The notes below the pieces were generated by a model. That model did no database searches. It saw only the letters and a list, made by a program, of their open reading frames with translations, and was not told the DNA's origin. Below, piece after piece: positions 33,219-41,372 of a DNA stretch of 53,386 nt; the stretch's first letter is position 1; every line of letters starts with the position of its first letter. The stretch is taken from NCBI GenBank assembly GCA_937951955.1, contig CALGAD010000037.1, positions 1 to 53,386 of the forward strand, read 5' to 3'. Both the position numbers and the translations under genes were made by a program. The stretch comes from an uncultured Bacillaceae bacterium. GTDB lineage: Bacteria; Bacillota; Bacilli; Bacillales; Caldibacillaceae.

Positions 33219-34124
33219 TTACTGATCAAGAAAAATAGGCGGATGGTCTAAATAGGGCGCTTCCACTTGAATTTTTTCTAACGTTATCGGATGTTTGAAG
33301 GATAGGTATTTTGCGTGTAAAGCCTGCCGGGGAAAAATCGGTTTTCCGCCGTAGAGAGTATCTCCTGCTAAAGGATGGCCGATATGGGCAAAATGAACAC
33401 GAATTTGATGAGTCCGTCCGGTCTCTAATTTGCATAAAACTTGTGTCAAATTCCGCTCGGGATCAAAACCGATTACTTGATAATGGGTAATCGCTTCTTT
33501 ACCTGTTTTCGACACCCGTCTTCTCGTTCCGTGATGCCGGTCACGGCCAATATTAGCATCAATCGTACCGGTTTTCTTCTGAAGTCTTCCGGTGACTAAT
33601 GCGGTGTACATCCGTTCCACCTTACGCTCGTTAAGCAACCGGTCAAACAGACTCTTCGCTAAAGGATGTTTGGCGAGGAGGATTGCTCCTGTCGTATCTT
33701 TATCGAGCCGGTGGACGTGCTGGATATAAGGCGCCTCGCCCTTTTTTATCAAGTAGTGCACAATCCCGTTCAGCAAGGTGTTGCGATCACCGGGTTCATT
33801 CGGGTGGGTGGCCATATTGGCCGGTTTGTTCGCGATAAGAATATGTTCATCTTCGTATAAAATAGGGATGTCAAGATCAGTAGGATCGATTTTCGACTCG
33901 TTTTCTATGGATACGGGAATAGTGAGCCGGTCTCCTTTTTCGATGATCGTTTGAAAGGAGGCCGGTTTTTTATTGATACGGATCGATTTTTCCATGCGAT
34001 ATTGATGGACCATTTTTTTCGGCAATTGCCAAACGTTTCGCAATAACTGTTCAATCGTTAATCCTCCCCAGCTTTCAGGAACGGATATCACGAGTTCTTT
34101 TTTGTTTCGATCAGTTTGCAGCAA
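33219..34124 (-). CDS. yhcT: RluA-family pseudouridine synthase (YhcT-like)
   Basis: A 301-residue RNA pseudouridine synthase. The catalytic aspartate lies in HRLDKDTTGAILLAK (about residue 140) and GRTHQIRVHFAHIGHPLAGD is the family's second signature. The first 80 residues form an S4-like part. It should convert specific uridines in rRNA or tRNA; target positions are not evident. I take the TTG at 34124, 5-6 bases after AGGGTGA; a GTG at 34133 would add three residues but has a poor site. The neighbouring yhcU-like gene diverges from it. The yhcT name rests on similarity and this neighbour. Confidence 0.85.
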   Translation of the reverse strand: MLQTDRNKKELVISVPESWGGLTIEQLLRNVWQLPKKMVHQYRMEKSIRINKKPASFQTIIEKGDRLTIPVSIENESKIDPTDLDIPILYEDEHILIANKPANMATHPNEPGDRNTLLNGIVHYLIKKGEAPYIQHVHRLDKDTTGAILLAKHPLAKSLFDRLLNERKVERMYTALVTGRLQKKTGTIDANIGRDRHHGTRRRVSKTGKEAITHYQVIGFDPERNLTQVLCKLETGRTHQIRVHFAHIGHPLAGDTLYGGKPIFPRQALHAKYLSFKHPITLEKIQVEAPYLDHPPIFLDQ

Positions 34125-34263
34125 AGAAATCACCCTGTTTTCTGTAAATTTGTTATGAATTGCCTGTCTTACCTTCAGTTACCAGGTTCCTGATGCATAA
34201 AATTATGATATGTTTAATGTAATATCATTTTACGAATAAATCGTTGTGTTAGGTGGGGTTTTT

Positions 34264-34662
34264 GTGAAAACAGTATACGCAGAAACACAGGAACAAATGG
34301 ATAAAATTCATTATCTTGTGGATTATTTTTATACGAAAATTTTCCCTGATTATTTTACCGATGACCAGATTCATGAGTTTTATACGATGAATTTTTTAAA
34401 TATATTGCAAAAAAACGATCGGGATGGCACGCTACCGGAATCGTTTCAAATTATTACAAGTCTGGAAACGATTATTTTTACCATTGAGGCGAACGTACTC
34501 GCCAGTGAAAAATATCAACATCTTTTCATGAAAAATGCGGAACGATTGACGCGATTGGGGTTTGATTTTCCGTTTTCTTATGAATCTTTTTTGGAAAAGA
34601 ACAGTCATTGGCTCAATGAGCTGAGTGAATTTCGCAAAGGACAAAATCAATGGCTCGTTTAA
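34264..34662 (+). CDS. yhcU: YhcU-like protein (DUF5365)
   Basis: A 132-residue protein of a Bacillaceae family without known function. It is mostly helical and acidic, with no membrane segment or cysteine. The N-terminus (KTVYAETQEQMDKIHYLVDY) and the IFPDYFTDDQIHEF segment match my memory of YhcU. The GTG start lies after TAGGTGGGG. In B. subtilis yhcU lies next to yhcT, which agrees with the divergent neighbour here. A bidirectional terminator follows. Confidence 0.7.
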   Translation: MKTVYAETQEQMDKIHYLVDYFYTKIFPDYFTDDQIHEFYTMNFLNILQKNDRDGTLPESFQIITSLETIIFTIEANVLASEKYQHLFMKNAERLTRLGFDFPFSYESFLEKNSHWLNELSEFRKGQNQWLV

Positions 34663-34678
34663 GCCAGTATTTGTACAT

Positions 34679-34710
34679 AAATAAAAGGGGAGCAGACCCC
34701 CTTTTTATTT
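34679..34710. terminator. Bidirectional terminator between yhcU and the thioredoxin-like gene
   Basis: AAATAAAAGGGG (34679-34690) pairs with the CCCC-T5-ATTT arm at 34698-34710; A and T runs on the two sides serve both converging genes. Confidence 0.85.
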
Positions 34711-34714
34711 ATGT

Positions 34715-35179
34715 TTATTGAAAAGATGTAAACCATTCCCGGTATTCTTCTTCAGCGCCAGCCCCTTCAAAACGCGTGTGTTCTTCCCCGTTTTCAAAAT
34801 GGATGAGGGAAGGTGTTCCCGTAATTTCATATGATTTGGCTTCATCAGGAAATTCAAGCGTGTTAAATAATTTTAAATCGATTCCTAATTCTTCAGCCAG
34901 GGGAACAATGATTGGAGTTACTTCCCGGCAATACTGGCACAACGGGCTGAAAAAGTAAATCGTTTCTGTCCCACCATTTTCTAAACTTGCAGCTAGTTCA
35001 TCGGGCATGATCAAGTTCTGGTAATTCGGATCATCGAAAAGTTCGATCGTTTCCGGATGCAAATCATCCTTTGGATAAGGATTGTTTGCCAATTTCTTAT
35101 TTTGCTGGTAGACCGTTAAAGCGTAAATGGCAATAAATAAGACGATGATGACACTTAAAAATGCGATGATTTTTTTCAT
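34715..35179 (-). CDS. Membrane-anchored thioredoxin-fold protein (partner of BdbC)
   Basis: A 154-residue protein with one N-terminal membrane segment (residues 4-24) and a thioredoxin domain on the outer face. The redox pair is C81-Q-Y-C84 and the cis-proline lies in TGTPSLI. Its start overlaps the BdbC stop (TAATG), so the two are made together. BdbC-type quinone reductases reoxidise such partners, so a role as thiol oxidase for secreted proteins is likely. It is shorter than typical BdbD and could also be a BdbA-like or reducing protein. Confidence 0.82.
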   Translation of the reverse strand: MKKIIAFLSVIIVLFIAIYALTVYQQNKKLANNPYPKDDLHPETIELFDDPNYQNLIMPDELAASLENGGTETIYFFSPLCQYCREVTPIIVPLAEELGIDLKLFNTLEFPDEAKSYEITGTPSLIHFENGEEHTRFEGAGAEEEYREWFTSFQ

Positions 35180-35604
35180 TATAGTTCCTCCTTTACCTCT
35201 CTCCAGACAAGCAGGTTTAAAATAAAAATCATGATGAAGGCTATCAGTGCTAAAAAGGGAATGGTGATAAAGCCGAACCAGTTAATATAAGCGCCGCTAC
35301 ATGCAATCCCTTCACAAAAATCGACGCCTTGTAAAGCCGGGACTTTTTGTAAGGCATAATGGAAAGTGGAAACACAAGCACCGATTCCTGAGAAAATACA
35401 TGCATATAGACTCATTTTCCAGTCCTTACGTACATAGCTCACACCGAGCAAAATAGTGAGCGGATACATCATGATGCGTTGATACCAGCACAATTCACAC
35501 GGAATAAATTGGCGGATTTCGGAAAAATATAAACTTCCAAAAGTGGCAATAATAGAAACGGCCCAGCCTAAAAAAAAGAGATGATCCCGATATTGATTGA
35601 CCAT
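35179..35604 (-). CDS. bdbC: Disulfide-bond formation protein BdbC (DsbB family)
   Basis: A 141-residue membrane protein with four segments. The quinone-side pair is in PCELCWYQR (about residue 36) and the second pair in VDFCEGIACSG (about residue 100), as in Gram-positive DsbB homologues. It should take electrons from the thioredoxin-like partner and pass them to menaquinone. I choose ATG 35604, 5 bases after GGTGGGGG; a GTG at 35616 would add four residues. It is translationally coupled to the next gene. Confidence 0.9.
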   Translation of the reverse strand: MVNQYRDHLFFLGWAVSIIATFGSLYFSEIRQFIPCELCWYQRIMMYPLTILLGVSYVRKDWKMSLYACIFSGIGACVSTFHYALQKVPALQGVDFCEGIACSGAYINWFGFITIPFLALIAFIMIFILNLLVWREVKEEL

Positions 35605-35697
35605 TATTTCCCCCACCAGCTATGTATTTTTTAGAATATTTTACCACATGTCCAGCGCATTTGCTCATGGAATGACAGGCTTATTTTTTGCAGGCAA

Positions 35698-35728
35698 TAA
35701 AAAAACTTGCACAAAAATTTGCGCAAGT
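35698..35728 (-). terminator. Intrinsic terminator of the yhdB-like gene
   Basis: On the minus strand ACTTGCGC (35728-35721) pairs with GTGCAAGT (35712-35705), one mismatch, followed by seven T residues. Confidence 0.7.
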
Positions 35729-35755
35729 CCATTTGTTTCTTCCGTCTTTTCCCGT

Positions 35756-36004
35756 TTAAACCGAATGAAAAATTTGTTCCTGCAATTGCATCGCCTGCTG
35801 ATTGGCATGTTCGAGATAATGAAGTAGCGACATGAGCTGTTCTTTCACGACTGCGTTGTCGGTTTGAAAATAGTAAGCGTGGAGAAATTTTTCAATTTTT
35901 TTCGATAAAATCTGGTCCTTCGTCCGTACCATCAATATGAGTAAATTATCCCACTCGGAACGATACGTATAGTAAAGCGCCCGGTCGTAATCTGCCTTGT
36001 TCAT
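35756..36004 (-). CDS. yhdB: YhdB-like small protein
   Basis: An 82-residue, probably all-helical cytosolic protein that I recall as the YhdB family of Bacillaceae (opening M-N-K-A-D-Y-D-R-A-L-Y-Y). Function is unknown. No cysteine or membrane segment. AAAAGGAGG lies close before the ATG. In B. subtilis yhdB is in the same chromosomal neighbourhood as spoVR, as here. It is followed by a good terminator and diverges from the M14 peptidase gene. Confidence 0.65.
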   Translation of the reverse strand: MNKADYDRALYYTYRSEWDNLLILMVRTKDQILSKKIEKFLHAYYFQTDNAVVKEQLMSLLHYLEHANQQAMQLQEQIFHSV

Positions 36005-36197
36005 TTCGAACCTCCTTTTAAGGAGCTACATGTAGTGTATGCGGGTAATAAGTTAATTTTCACTGAAAAACTTTACAGCGTGGACCAAGAAGACGGTTTT
36101 TATTTTCCAGTATATTTGTATGTAAAAAAAACAGTTTTGTACCTCATTGGCTGGGTGAACATTAAGCATTTACTTAACACCAATAATGGAGGACAAA

Positions 36198-37187
36198 ATG
36201 AATGGGTATCGTTTGCTTATTTTTTTACTTTTGCTTTCCTTGTTCCGGCACCAATATGTAACGGCTTCAATCAAACCGCGAGATCCTTACGATTATGAGC
36301 AGCTCCAGCGGGATTTAGAACGCCTGAAACATGAATTTGGAGACCTGTTACACATTGAATCGATTGGGACAAGTTTATACGGAAAGCCGTTATGGTCGAT
36401 ACGGATTGGAAAAGGAAGTGAATACGTTTTACTCGTCGGCGCCCATCACGGTCGGGAATGGATTAGTGCGAATTTATTAATGATGCTCACGGAACAGTAC
36501 GCACACGAGTACCGGGAGGGAAAGGGGCGAGGAAAGCACAGTCCCGCCGTATTCGATCAAATCTCCCTCGTTGTCATTCCGATGCTCAATCCCGATGGCG
36601 TCGATATTCAACAAGGGAAAATTCCCCCGGATGTTTTTTTTGAATTATGGCTCATGAACGAAGGAAGTTTTGACTTTTCCCGGTGGAAGGCGAATGGCGC
36701 TGGAATTGATTTAAATCGGCAATATGCTGCCGGATGGACGGAGTTACCATCGCCTGATGCTCCATCGTACAAATTTTATAAAGGAGAAAAGCCGTTGGTG
36801 GCCAAAGAGGTGAAACATTTAGTTCAGTTCGTAAGAAAAAATCCGCCGCTTTCAGCGTTGAGTTTTCATTCCGCCGGTCAGGAAATTTACTGGCAATTTG
36901 GTCAAAAGCAAAATATCGCCCGTGATTACTGTATCGGTGAACGACTGTCCCGATTAACTGGATACCCTCTGGCAAGTCCTCCACAAGAGGCGGTGGGCGG
37001 AGGCTTTACCGATTGGTTTATTGAAGAATTTGCCAGACCTGGTTTTACCATTGAATTGTGTAAGGGAAGAGGTGAGACGCATCCCGACATTCGGGAGCTG
37101 GATGCGGAATGGAAGAGAAATCGCGATATCGGTTATGTATTAATCGAAGAAATTTTACAACAGACAGTTATTGTCCCAGATGGCTAA
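36198..37187 (+). CDS. M14-family gamma-D-glutamyl-meso-diaminopimelate peptidase-like protein
   Basis: A 329-residue zinc carboxypeptidase-fold enzyme with an N-terminal secretion signal (about residues 1-24). Zinc ligands are His and Glu in GAHHGREW (about residues 80-85) and the His of SFHSAGQ; the catalytic Glu is in FTIELCKG. It resembles the endopeptidase I type that cuts D-Glu-meso-DAP bonds in spore or cell-wall peptidoglycan. There is no LysM domain, unlike the well-known Bacillus enzyme. ATG 36198 follows ATGGAGGAC. A weak sigma-G-like pattern (GTATA, 17 bp, CAGTTTT) is at 36110-36138. Confidence 0.8.
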   Translation: MNGYRLLIFLLLLSLFRHQYVTASIKPRDPYDYEQLQRDLERLKHEFGDLLHIESIGTSLYGKPLWSIRIGKGSEYVLLVGAHHGREWISANLLMMLTEQYAHEYREGKGRGKHSPAVFDQISLVVIPMLNPDGVDIQQGKIPPDVFFELWLMNEGSFDFSRWKANGAGIDLNRQYAAGWTELPSPDAPSYKFYKGEKPLVAKEVKHLVQFVRKNPPLSALSFHSAGQEIYWQFGQKQNIARDYCIGERLSRLTGYPLASPPQEAVGGGFTDWFIEEFARPGFTIELCKGRGETHPDIRELDAEWKRNRDIGYVLIEEILQQTVIVPDG

Positions 37188-37208
37188 CGAGAATATTCGC
37201 GGCAAGTT

Positions 37209-37237
37209 TCATCATTTCCCCTTTTCCGTCATAAAAT
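37209..37237 (+). promoter_or_regulatory. Sigma-E promoter candidate of spoVR
   Basis: TCATCAT (37209-37215), a 14-bp spacer and CATAAAAT (37230-37237, one base from CATACAAT) resemble the mother-cell sigma-E consensus, and spoVR is known as a sigma-E gene. Confidence 0.5.
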
Positions 37238-37261
37238 TAGTTAAGAAAAGGGGAGGGTATC

Positions 37262-38680
37262 ATGAAACTAGAAGAGCATCAAGAGCTATACAGGGCAATT
37301 GAAGAGATTACCGAAATTGCCCAGGGGTTTGGTCTTGATTTTTACTCAATGCGTTATGAAATCTGTCCGGCGGATATTATTTATACCTTTGGGGCTTATG
37401 GTATGCCGACGCGTTTCAATCACTGGAGTTTCGGAAAACAGTTTCATAAAATGAAATTGCATTACGATTTAGGCCTCAGTAAAATATATGAACTCGTCAT
37501 CAATTCCGATCCGTGTTATGCCTTCTTATTAGATTCCAATTCCCTGATTCAAAATAAACTCATCGTGGCCCATGTTCTGGCACACTGTGATTTCTTTAAA
37601 AACAATGTCCATTTCAAAAATACAAAACGCGATATGGTCGAAAGTATGGCTGCCACAGCGGAGCGGATTCGCCAGTACGAAATTCGCTATGGTCGGGAGG
37701 AAGTGGAATCATTCCTCGATGCGGTATTATCGATTGAAGAACATATCGATCCGTCATTAATTCGGCCGCAGCTGGAATGGTCCCTCGAAGAAGAAGAAGT
37801 TGAAGAGGAAGAAGAACCGAAAATTGCGACACCGTACGACGATTTATGGGATTTAGATAAAAGAAGAGAAGAAAAGCCTATCAAAAAAGGGAAAAGGAAA
37901 AAGTTCCCCCCGCAGCCAGAAAAGGATTTATTGCTTTTTATCGTCCATTACAGTCGCGAACTGGATGAATGGCAGCGCGATATTGTGACCATGATTCGCG
38001 AGGAAATGCTCTATTTTTGGCCGCAACTGGAAACGAAAATCATGAACGAAGGCTGGGCATCCTACTGGCATCAGCGTATCTTGAGGGAAATGGATTTAAC
38101 AAGTGATGAAGCCATTGAATTTGCCAAATTAAATGCCAATGTTGTTCAGCCGTCGAAAACGGGCATTAATCCGTATTATTTAGGATTGAAAATTTTTGAA
38201 GACATCGAAAAACGGTACGATCATCCAACGGAAGAAATGAAAAAACGCGGGGTGAAACCAGGTTCCGGAAGGGAGAAAATTTTTGAAGTTCGGGAATTAG
38301 AATCGGATCAATCGTTTTTACGGAATTATTTAACAAAGGAATTAGTCATGCGGGAAGACATGTACCTGTTCCAGAAACAGGGTAGAGAATATAAAATCGT
38401 TGATAAAAATTGGGAAAATGTCCGCGATCAGCTCGTAAACATTCGGGTGAACGGGGGATTTCCGTACATTACCGTTGATGATGGAGACTATTTACGCAAC
38501 GGCGAACTATATTTGCGCCACCATTATGAAGGGATTGAACTCGATTTAAAATATCTGGAAAAAGTGCTCCCTTATATTTACCAATTATGGGGGCGCGGGG
38601 TTCATCTGGAGACGGTTGTGGAAGAAAGACCGATTCTTTTCAGCTATGATGGCCGGAATGTGCAAAGAAAATATCTGTAG
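37262..38680 (+). CDS. spoVR: Stage V sporulation protein R
   Basis: A 472-residue SpoVR-family protein, full length. In B. subtilis it is made in the mother cell and is needed for normal spore cortex. The family marks are HVLAHCDFFKNNVHF near residue 105, NEGWASYWHQRI near 264 and NPYYLGLKIFEDIEKR near 300. An acidic run lies at about residues 177-188. AAGGGGAGGG precedes the ATG and a sigma-E-like promoter lies at 37209. It is monocistronic, ending in a bidirectional terminator. Confidence 0.95.
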   Translation: MKLEEHQELYRAIEEITEIAQGFGLDFYSMRYEICPADIIYTFGAYGMPTRFNHWSFGKQFHKMKLHYDLGLSKIYELVINSDPCYAFLLDSNSLIQNKLIVAHVLAHCDFFKNNVHFKNTKRDMVESMAATAERIRQYEIRYGREEVESFLDAVLSIEEHIDPSLIRPQLEWSLEEEEVEEEEEPKIATPYDDLWDLDKRREEKPIKKGKRKKFPPQPEKDLLLFIVHYSRELDEWQRDIVTMIREEMLYFWPQLETKIMNEGWASYWHQRILREMDLTSDEAIEFAKLNANVVQPSKTGINPYYLGLKIFEDIEKRYDHPTEEMKKRGVKPGSGREKIFEVRELESDQSFLRNYLTKELVMREDMYLFQKQGREYKIVDKNWENVRDQLVNIRVNGGFPYITVDDGDYLRNGELYLRHHYEGIELDLKYLEKVLPYIYQLWGRGVHLETVVEERPILFSYDGRNVQRKYL

Positions 38681-38692
38681 TGATCTGAGTCA

Positions 38693-38727
38693 AAAAAGGT
38701 GCGGGATAGGTGACCCACACCTTTTTA
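38693..38727. terminator. Bidirectional terminator after spoVR
   Basis: AAAAAGGTG-C-GGG (38693-38705) pairs with CCC-A-CACCTTTTT (38714-38726), with one internal mismatch, between two converging genes. Confidence 0.85.
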
Positions 38728-39909
38728 TATTTTTTCATTTTCAGGCAATTTTACCCTTTTTTGCATATCCCGTTGATATTTGAAAAAGATGGCGAAGGCG
38801 ATAAGCGAAAAGAAAACTCCAGAAATATACGGCAGTCCAATATAAAGTTCAAACAGGGCACCGCCGACGGGCGGTCCGACAATTCTCCCGAGAGAATCAA
38901 AGGAAGAAAGAAGGCCTGTAACATTACCATGGTTCGCATGAGAAGTTTTTGTTAATAAAGCGGTAAGGGCCGGGCGGATCACACCGTTTCCTAATCCGAA
39001 GATGGAAAGGAAAAGCGCAGCTGTTAAGAAACTCTCGGTCAGTAAAATCAATGCAAAGCCAGTTGCAGAGACGATAATTCCTCCCTGGATAATTACCCCT
39101 TCTCCGAACTTTTTCGCGAGTGGTCCCATTAACCCGCCTTGAACGAAAGCACTTGCCAGGCCCATGATCATAAAAATATAGCCGATTTCGGTCGTACCAA
39201 GACCGGCACGCTCAGCCGCAAAATAGGCAAAAGTCGCTTCCAGTCCGGCGAGGGAAAAGGAGATAAAAAATTGCAGCAAGAACAAAATGCCGTTTGTCCC
39301 GCGCAGCAAATGCATCCGGGGCTGTTTTCCTTTTTGCTGCAGACCCCGTTTTTCCTTTGGTAACGATTCTTGAATGAATAATAATACGAGAAATACAGTC
39401 ATAAGGGAGGAGATTCCCGCGACATAAAAAGGAAGGTGCAAGCTCGATTGGGAAAAAATCCCACCAATCGCCGGGCCGACAATGAAGCCTAAACCGGTAG
39501 CGGCCCCGATGATTCCCATACCTTTGCTGCGATTTTCCGGTGTTGTAATATCAGCTACATATGCGGAGGTTGTGGGCATGTTGGCGCTCGATAATATACC
39601 ACCGAGCATGCGGGCGACGAACAACATCCATAATTCCGTTGCCACGGCCATCAAGAAAAAAGAAAGGGCCAGACCGCTAATCCCGATGATCATCACGGGT
39701 TTGCGACCGATGGAATCAGAAATCCGTCCCCAGATCGGCGCGAAAATGAGCTGCATTGCGGAATAGACGGCCATTAACCAGCCGAGTTCGGTCGGATCAG
39801 CCCCCATATTTTTTGCATAAAAGGGGAGAACGGGAATGATAATCCCGAATCCGACCATGACTAAAAACATTTGTAAGGCCAGGACGGGTAATGCATATTT
39901 GTTTCTCAT
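38725..39909 (-). CDS. MFS multidrug-type efflux transporter (NorA/Bmr/TetA-like)
   Basis: A 394-residue, 12-segment major facilitator. Motif A is GRISDSIGRKP between segments 2 and 3 and motif C, the antiporter mark, is GLGFIVGPAIGG in segment 5. It should expel a small hydrophobic compound in exchange for protons; the compound is unknown. Starts at ATG after AAAGGGGTT. The promoter region carries a perfect 11-bp inverted repeat (39963-39990). Confidence 0.87.
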   Translation of the reverse strand: MRNKYALPVLALQMFLVMVGFGIIIPVLPFYAKNMGADPTELGWLMAVYSAMQLIFAPIWGRISDSIGRKPVMIIGISGLALSFFLMAVATELWMLFVARMLGGILSSANMPTTSAYVADITTPENRSKGMGIIGAATGLGFIVGPAIGGIFSQSSLHLPFYVAGISSLMTVFLVLLFIQESLPKEKRGLQQKGKQPRMHLLRGTNGILFLLQFFISFSLAGLEATFAYFAAERAGLGTTEIGYIFMIMGLASAFVQGGLMGPLAKKFGEGVIIQGGIIVSATGFALILLTESFLTAALFLSIFGLGNGVIRPALTALLTKTSHANHGNVTGLLSSFDSLGRIVGPPVGGALFELYIGLPYISGVFFSLIAFAIFFKYQRDMQKRVKLPENEKI

Positions 39910-39962
39910 GAAATAAACCCCTTTATTGCGACAATTTCACAAAACCTTATATTACAATTATA

Positions 39963-39990
39963 AAACACTGTTCCGGGAAGAACAGTGTTT
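39963..39990 (-). repeat. 11-bp perfect inverted repeat between the two MFS genes
   Basis: AAACACTGTTC (39963-39973) and GAACAGTGTTT (39980-39990) flank six bases. On the minus strand it is followed by TTTATAATTG, so it can be a terminator of the upstream MFS gene and at the same time lie over a TATAAT for the downstream one. Confidence 0.6.
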
Positions 39991-40042
39991 CGTCTTGCTA
40001 AATATCAATTCTTCGCGTGTTTGTGAAAAAATCTTGAACAAT

Positions 40043-41233
40043 TCAGGAAGGAAAAGTTTGCTTCGATTGGTGTTTGGATTTTTCGCCTTTCACAAAGCTC
40101 AGGCTGATTAAAGCGAGAAGCATGCTGATGCTGGAGACGATGAATAAGATGCTGAAGTCTGTTAAATCAATAATTTGCCCGAACAAGGGTGGTGAAGTGA
40201 TTGCTGCCAGAGAAGATACGAGATAGTACAATCCGGTGCGAGTGCCAATCGCTTTTTGCGAACCCGTCGAAACAACGAAAGGATAAGAATTAATATTGAT
40301 AAAGGCCCAAAACATGCCGCCGATAATCAAAATCACTCGCCACGCGGTAAGGGAAGTAATGAAATGCATCGTCAGGAAAATAAGACCGAGACCGATCACA
40401 CCGGTGAAAATGACTGCCTTTTTTCCGAAACGAGCTCCGAGCCAGCCGCTCGGTAAGGCAAATATCAGGAAAGAACCGGCGAAAAACGTTAGAAGAAAGG
40501 CCGCCTGTGCCTCTGATAAGCCGAGTTCGTGAACACCATACAGGGTAAAAAAGGCTTCCATGCCCTGATAGGCAACAAACCAGAAAAAAATCGCGGTCAG
40601 GAGAAAAATCGTTGAAACATTCAACTCTTCGCGGTAATGAATTTTTTCTTTCGTTGTTTTTGTATAGGTAATCGTATCCCGTTTTTCCTTAATAGCAGAA
40701 AATACGATAGTAAAACTGATCAGAATAATGATTCCGGCAGTAATAAAGGGAACCGAGCGGTGGATGTTAAAAAGAAGGGAGCCGATCAAAAATGCGATAA
40801 CGGAACCGACTCCCCCCATGAAGTTGATGATTCCATTTGCTTTTGTCCGGTTTGCCTCAGGAGTGATATCCGGCATTAAGGCCACCGTTGGTGAGCGGAA
40901 TATGGCCATTGACAGGTTCATCGCCAGCATAAAAATGATCAGTGTAAAAAGAGAGGTATGGAGCGGGATCAAGGAAATAAAAACAGCAGCAAGGGGCATA
41001 CCGATGATTAAATAAGGCATGCGTTTTCCAAAGCGAGTATTCGTTCGATCGCTACGGTTACCAATATATGGCTGCAAAAATAAGGCGATATAATTGTCGA
41101 GGGTCATTAAAAAACCAATGAGAGTGGCGCTTTGGATAAAATGGTGCAAAAATAATGGAACAAACGCGTTATACAATCCCCAGGCCAAAGCAATACTGAA
41201 AAATCCAAATCCTAACAGCCATGTTTTATACAA
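40043..41233 (-). CDS. MFS transporter, GPH/SLC45-like
   Basis: A 396-residue, 12-segment major facilitator. The loop NRSDRTNTRFGKRMPYLIIG after segment 2 is the mark of the sugar:cation symporter-like group that includes SLC45 proteins. A sugar or glycoside substrate is therefore likely, but no sugar gene adjoins. It starts at a TTG 9 bases after GGGGGAG. It precedes the efflux gene on the same strand, separated by a hairpin. Confidence 0.83.
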   Translation of the reverse strand: MYKTWLLGFGFFSIALAWGLYNAFVPLFLHHFIQSATLIGFLMTLDNYIALFLQPYIGNRSDRTNTRFGKRMPYLIIGMPLAAVFISLIPLHTSLFTLIIFMLAMNLSMAIFRSPTVALMPDITPEANRTKANGIINFMGGVGSVIAFLIGSLLFNIHRSVPFITAGIIILISFTIVFSAIKEKRDTITYTKTTKEKIHYREELNVSTIFLLTAIFFWFVAYQGMEAFFTLYGVHELGLSEAQAAFLLTFFAGSFLIFALPSGWLGARFGKKAVIFTGVIGLGLIFLTMHFITSLTAWRVILIIGGMFWAFININSYPFVVSTGSQKAIGTRTGLYYLVSSLAAITSPPLFGQIIDLTDFSILFIVSSISMLLALISLSFVKGEKSKHQSKQTFPS

Positions 41234-41329
41234 AGTCGGGTCTCCCCCTTTAAAAACAATAACTCTTTCCCATTGTAAAGAAATATACTCGTAAATTGAA
41301 GGGAAATATTCATAACATTAAGTAAAAAA

Positions 41330-41366
41330 CAAAAAATAATAAGCGGTGATTCTTGTCTCACCGCTT
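41330..41366 (-). terminator. Intrinsic terminator of the cardiolipin synthase gene
   Basis: AAGCGGTGA (41341-41349) and TCACCGCTT (41358-41366) are perfect complements; a T-rich run follows on the minus strand. Confidence 0.85.
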
Positions 41367-41372
41367 TTGCAT

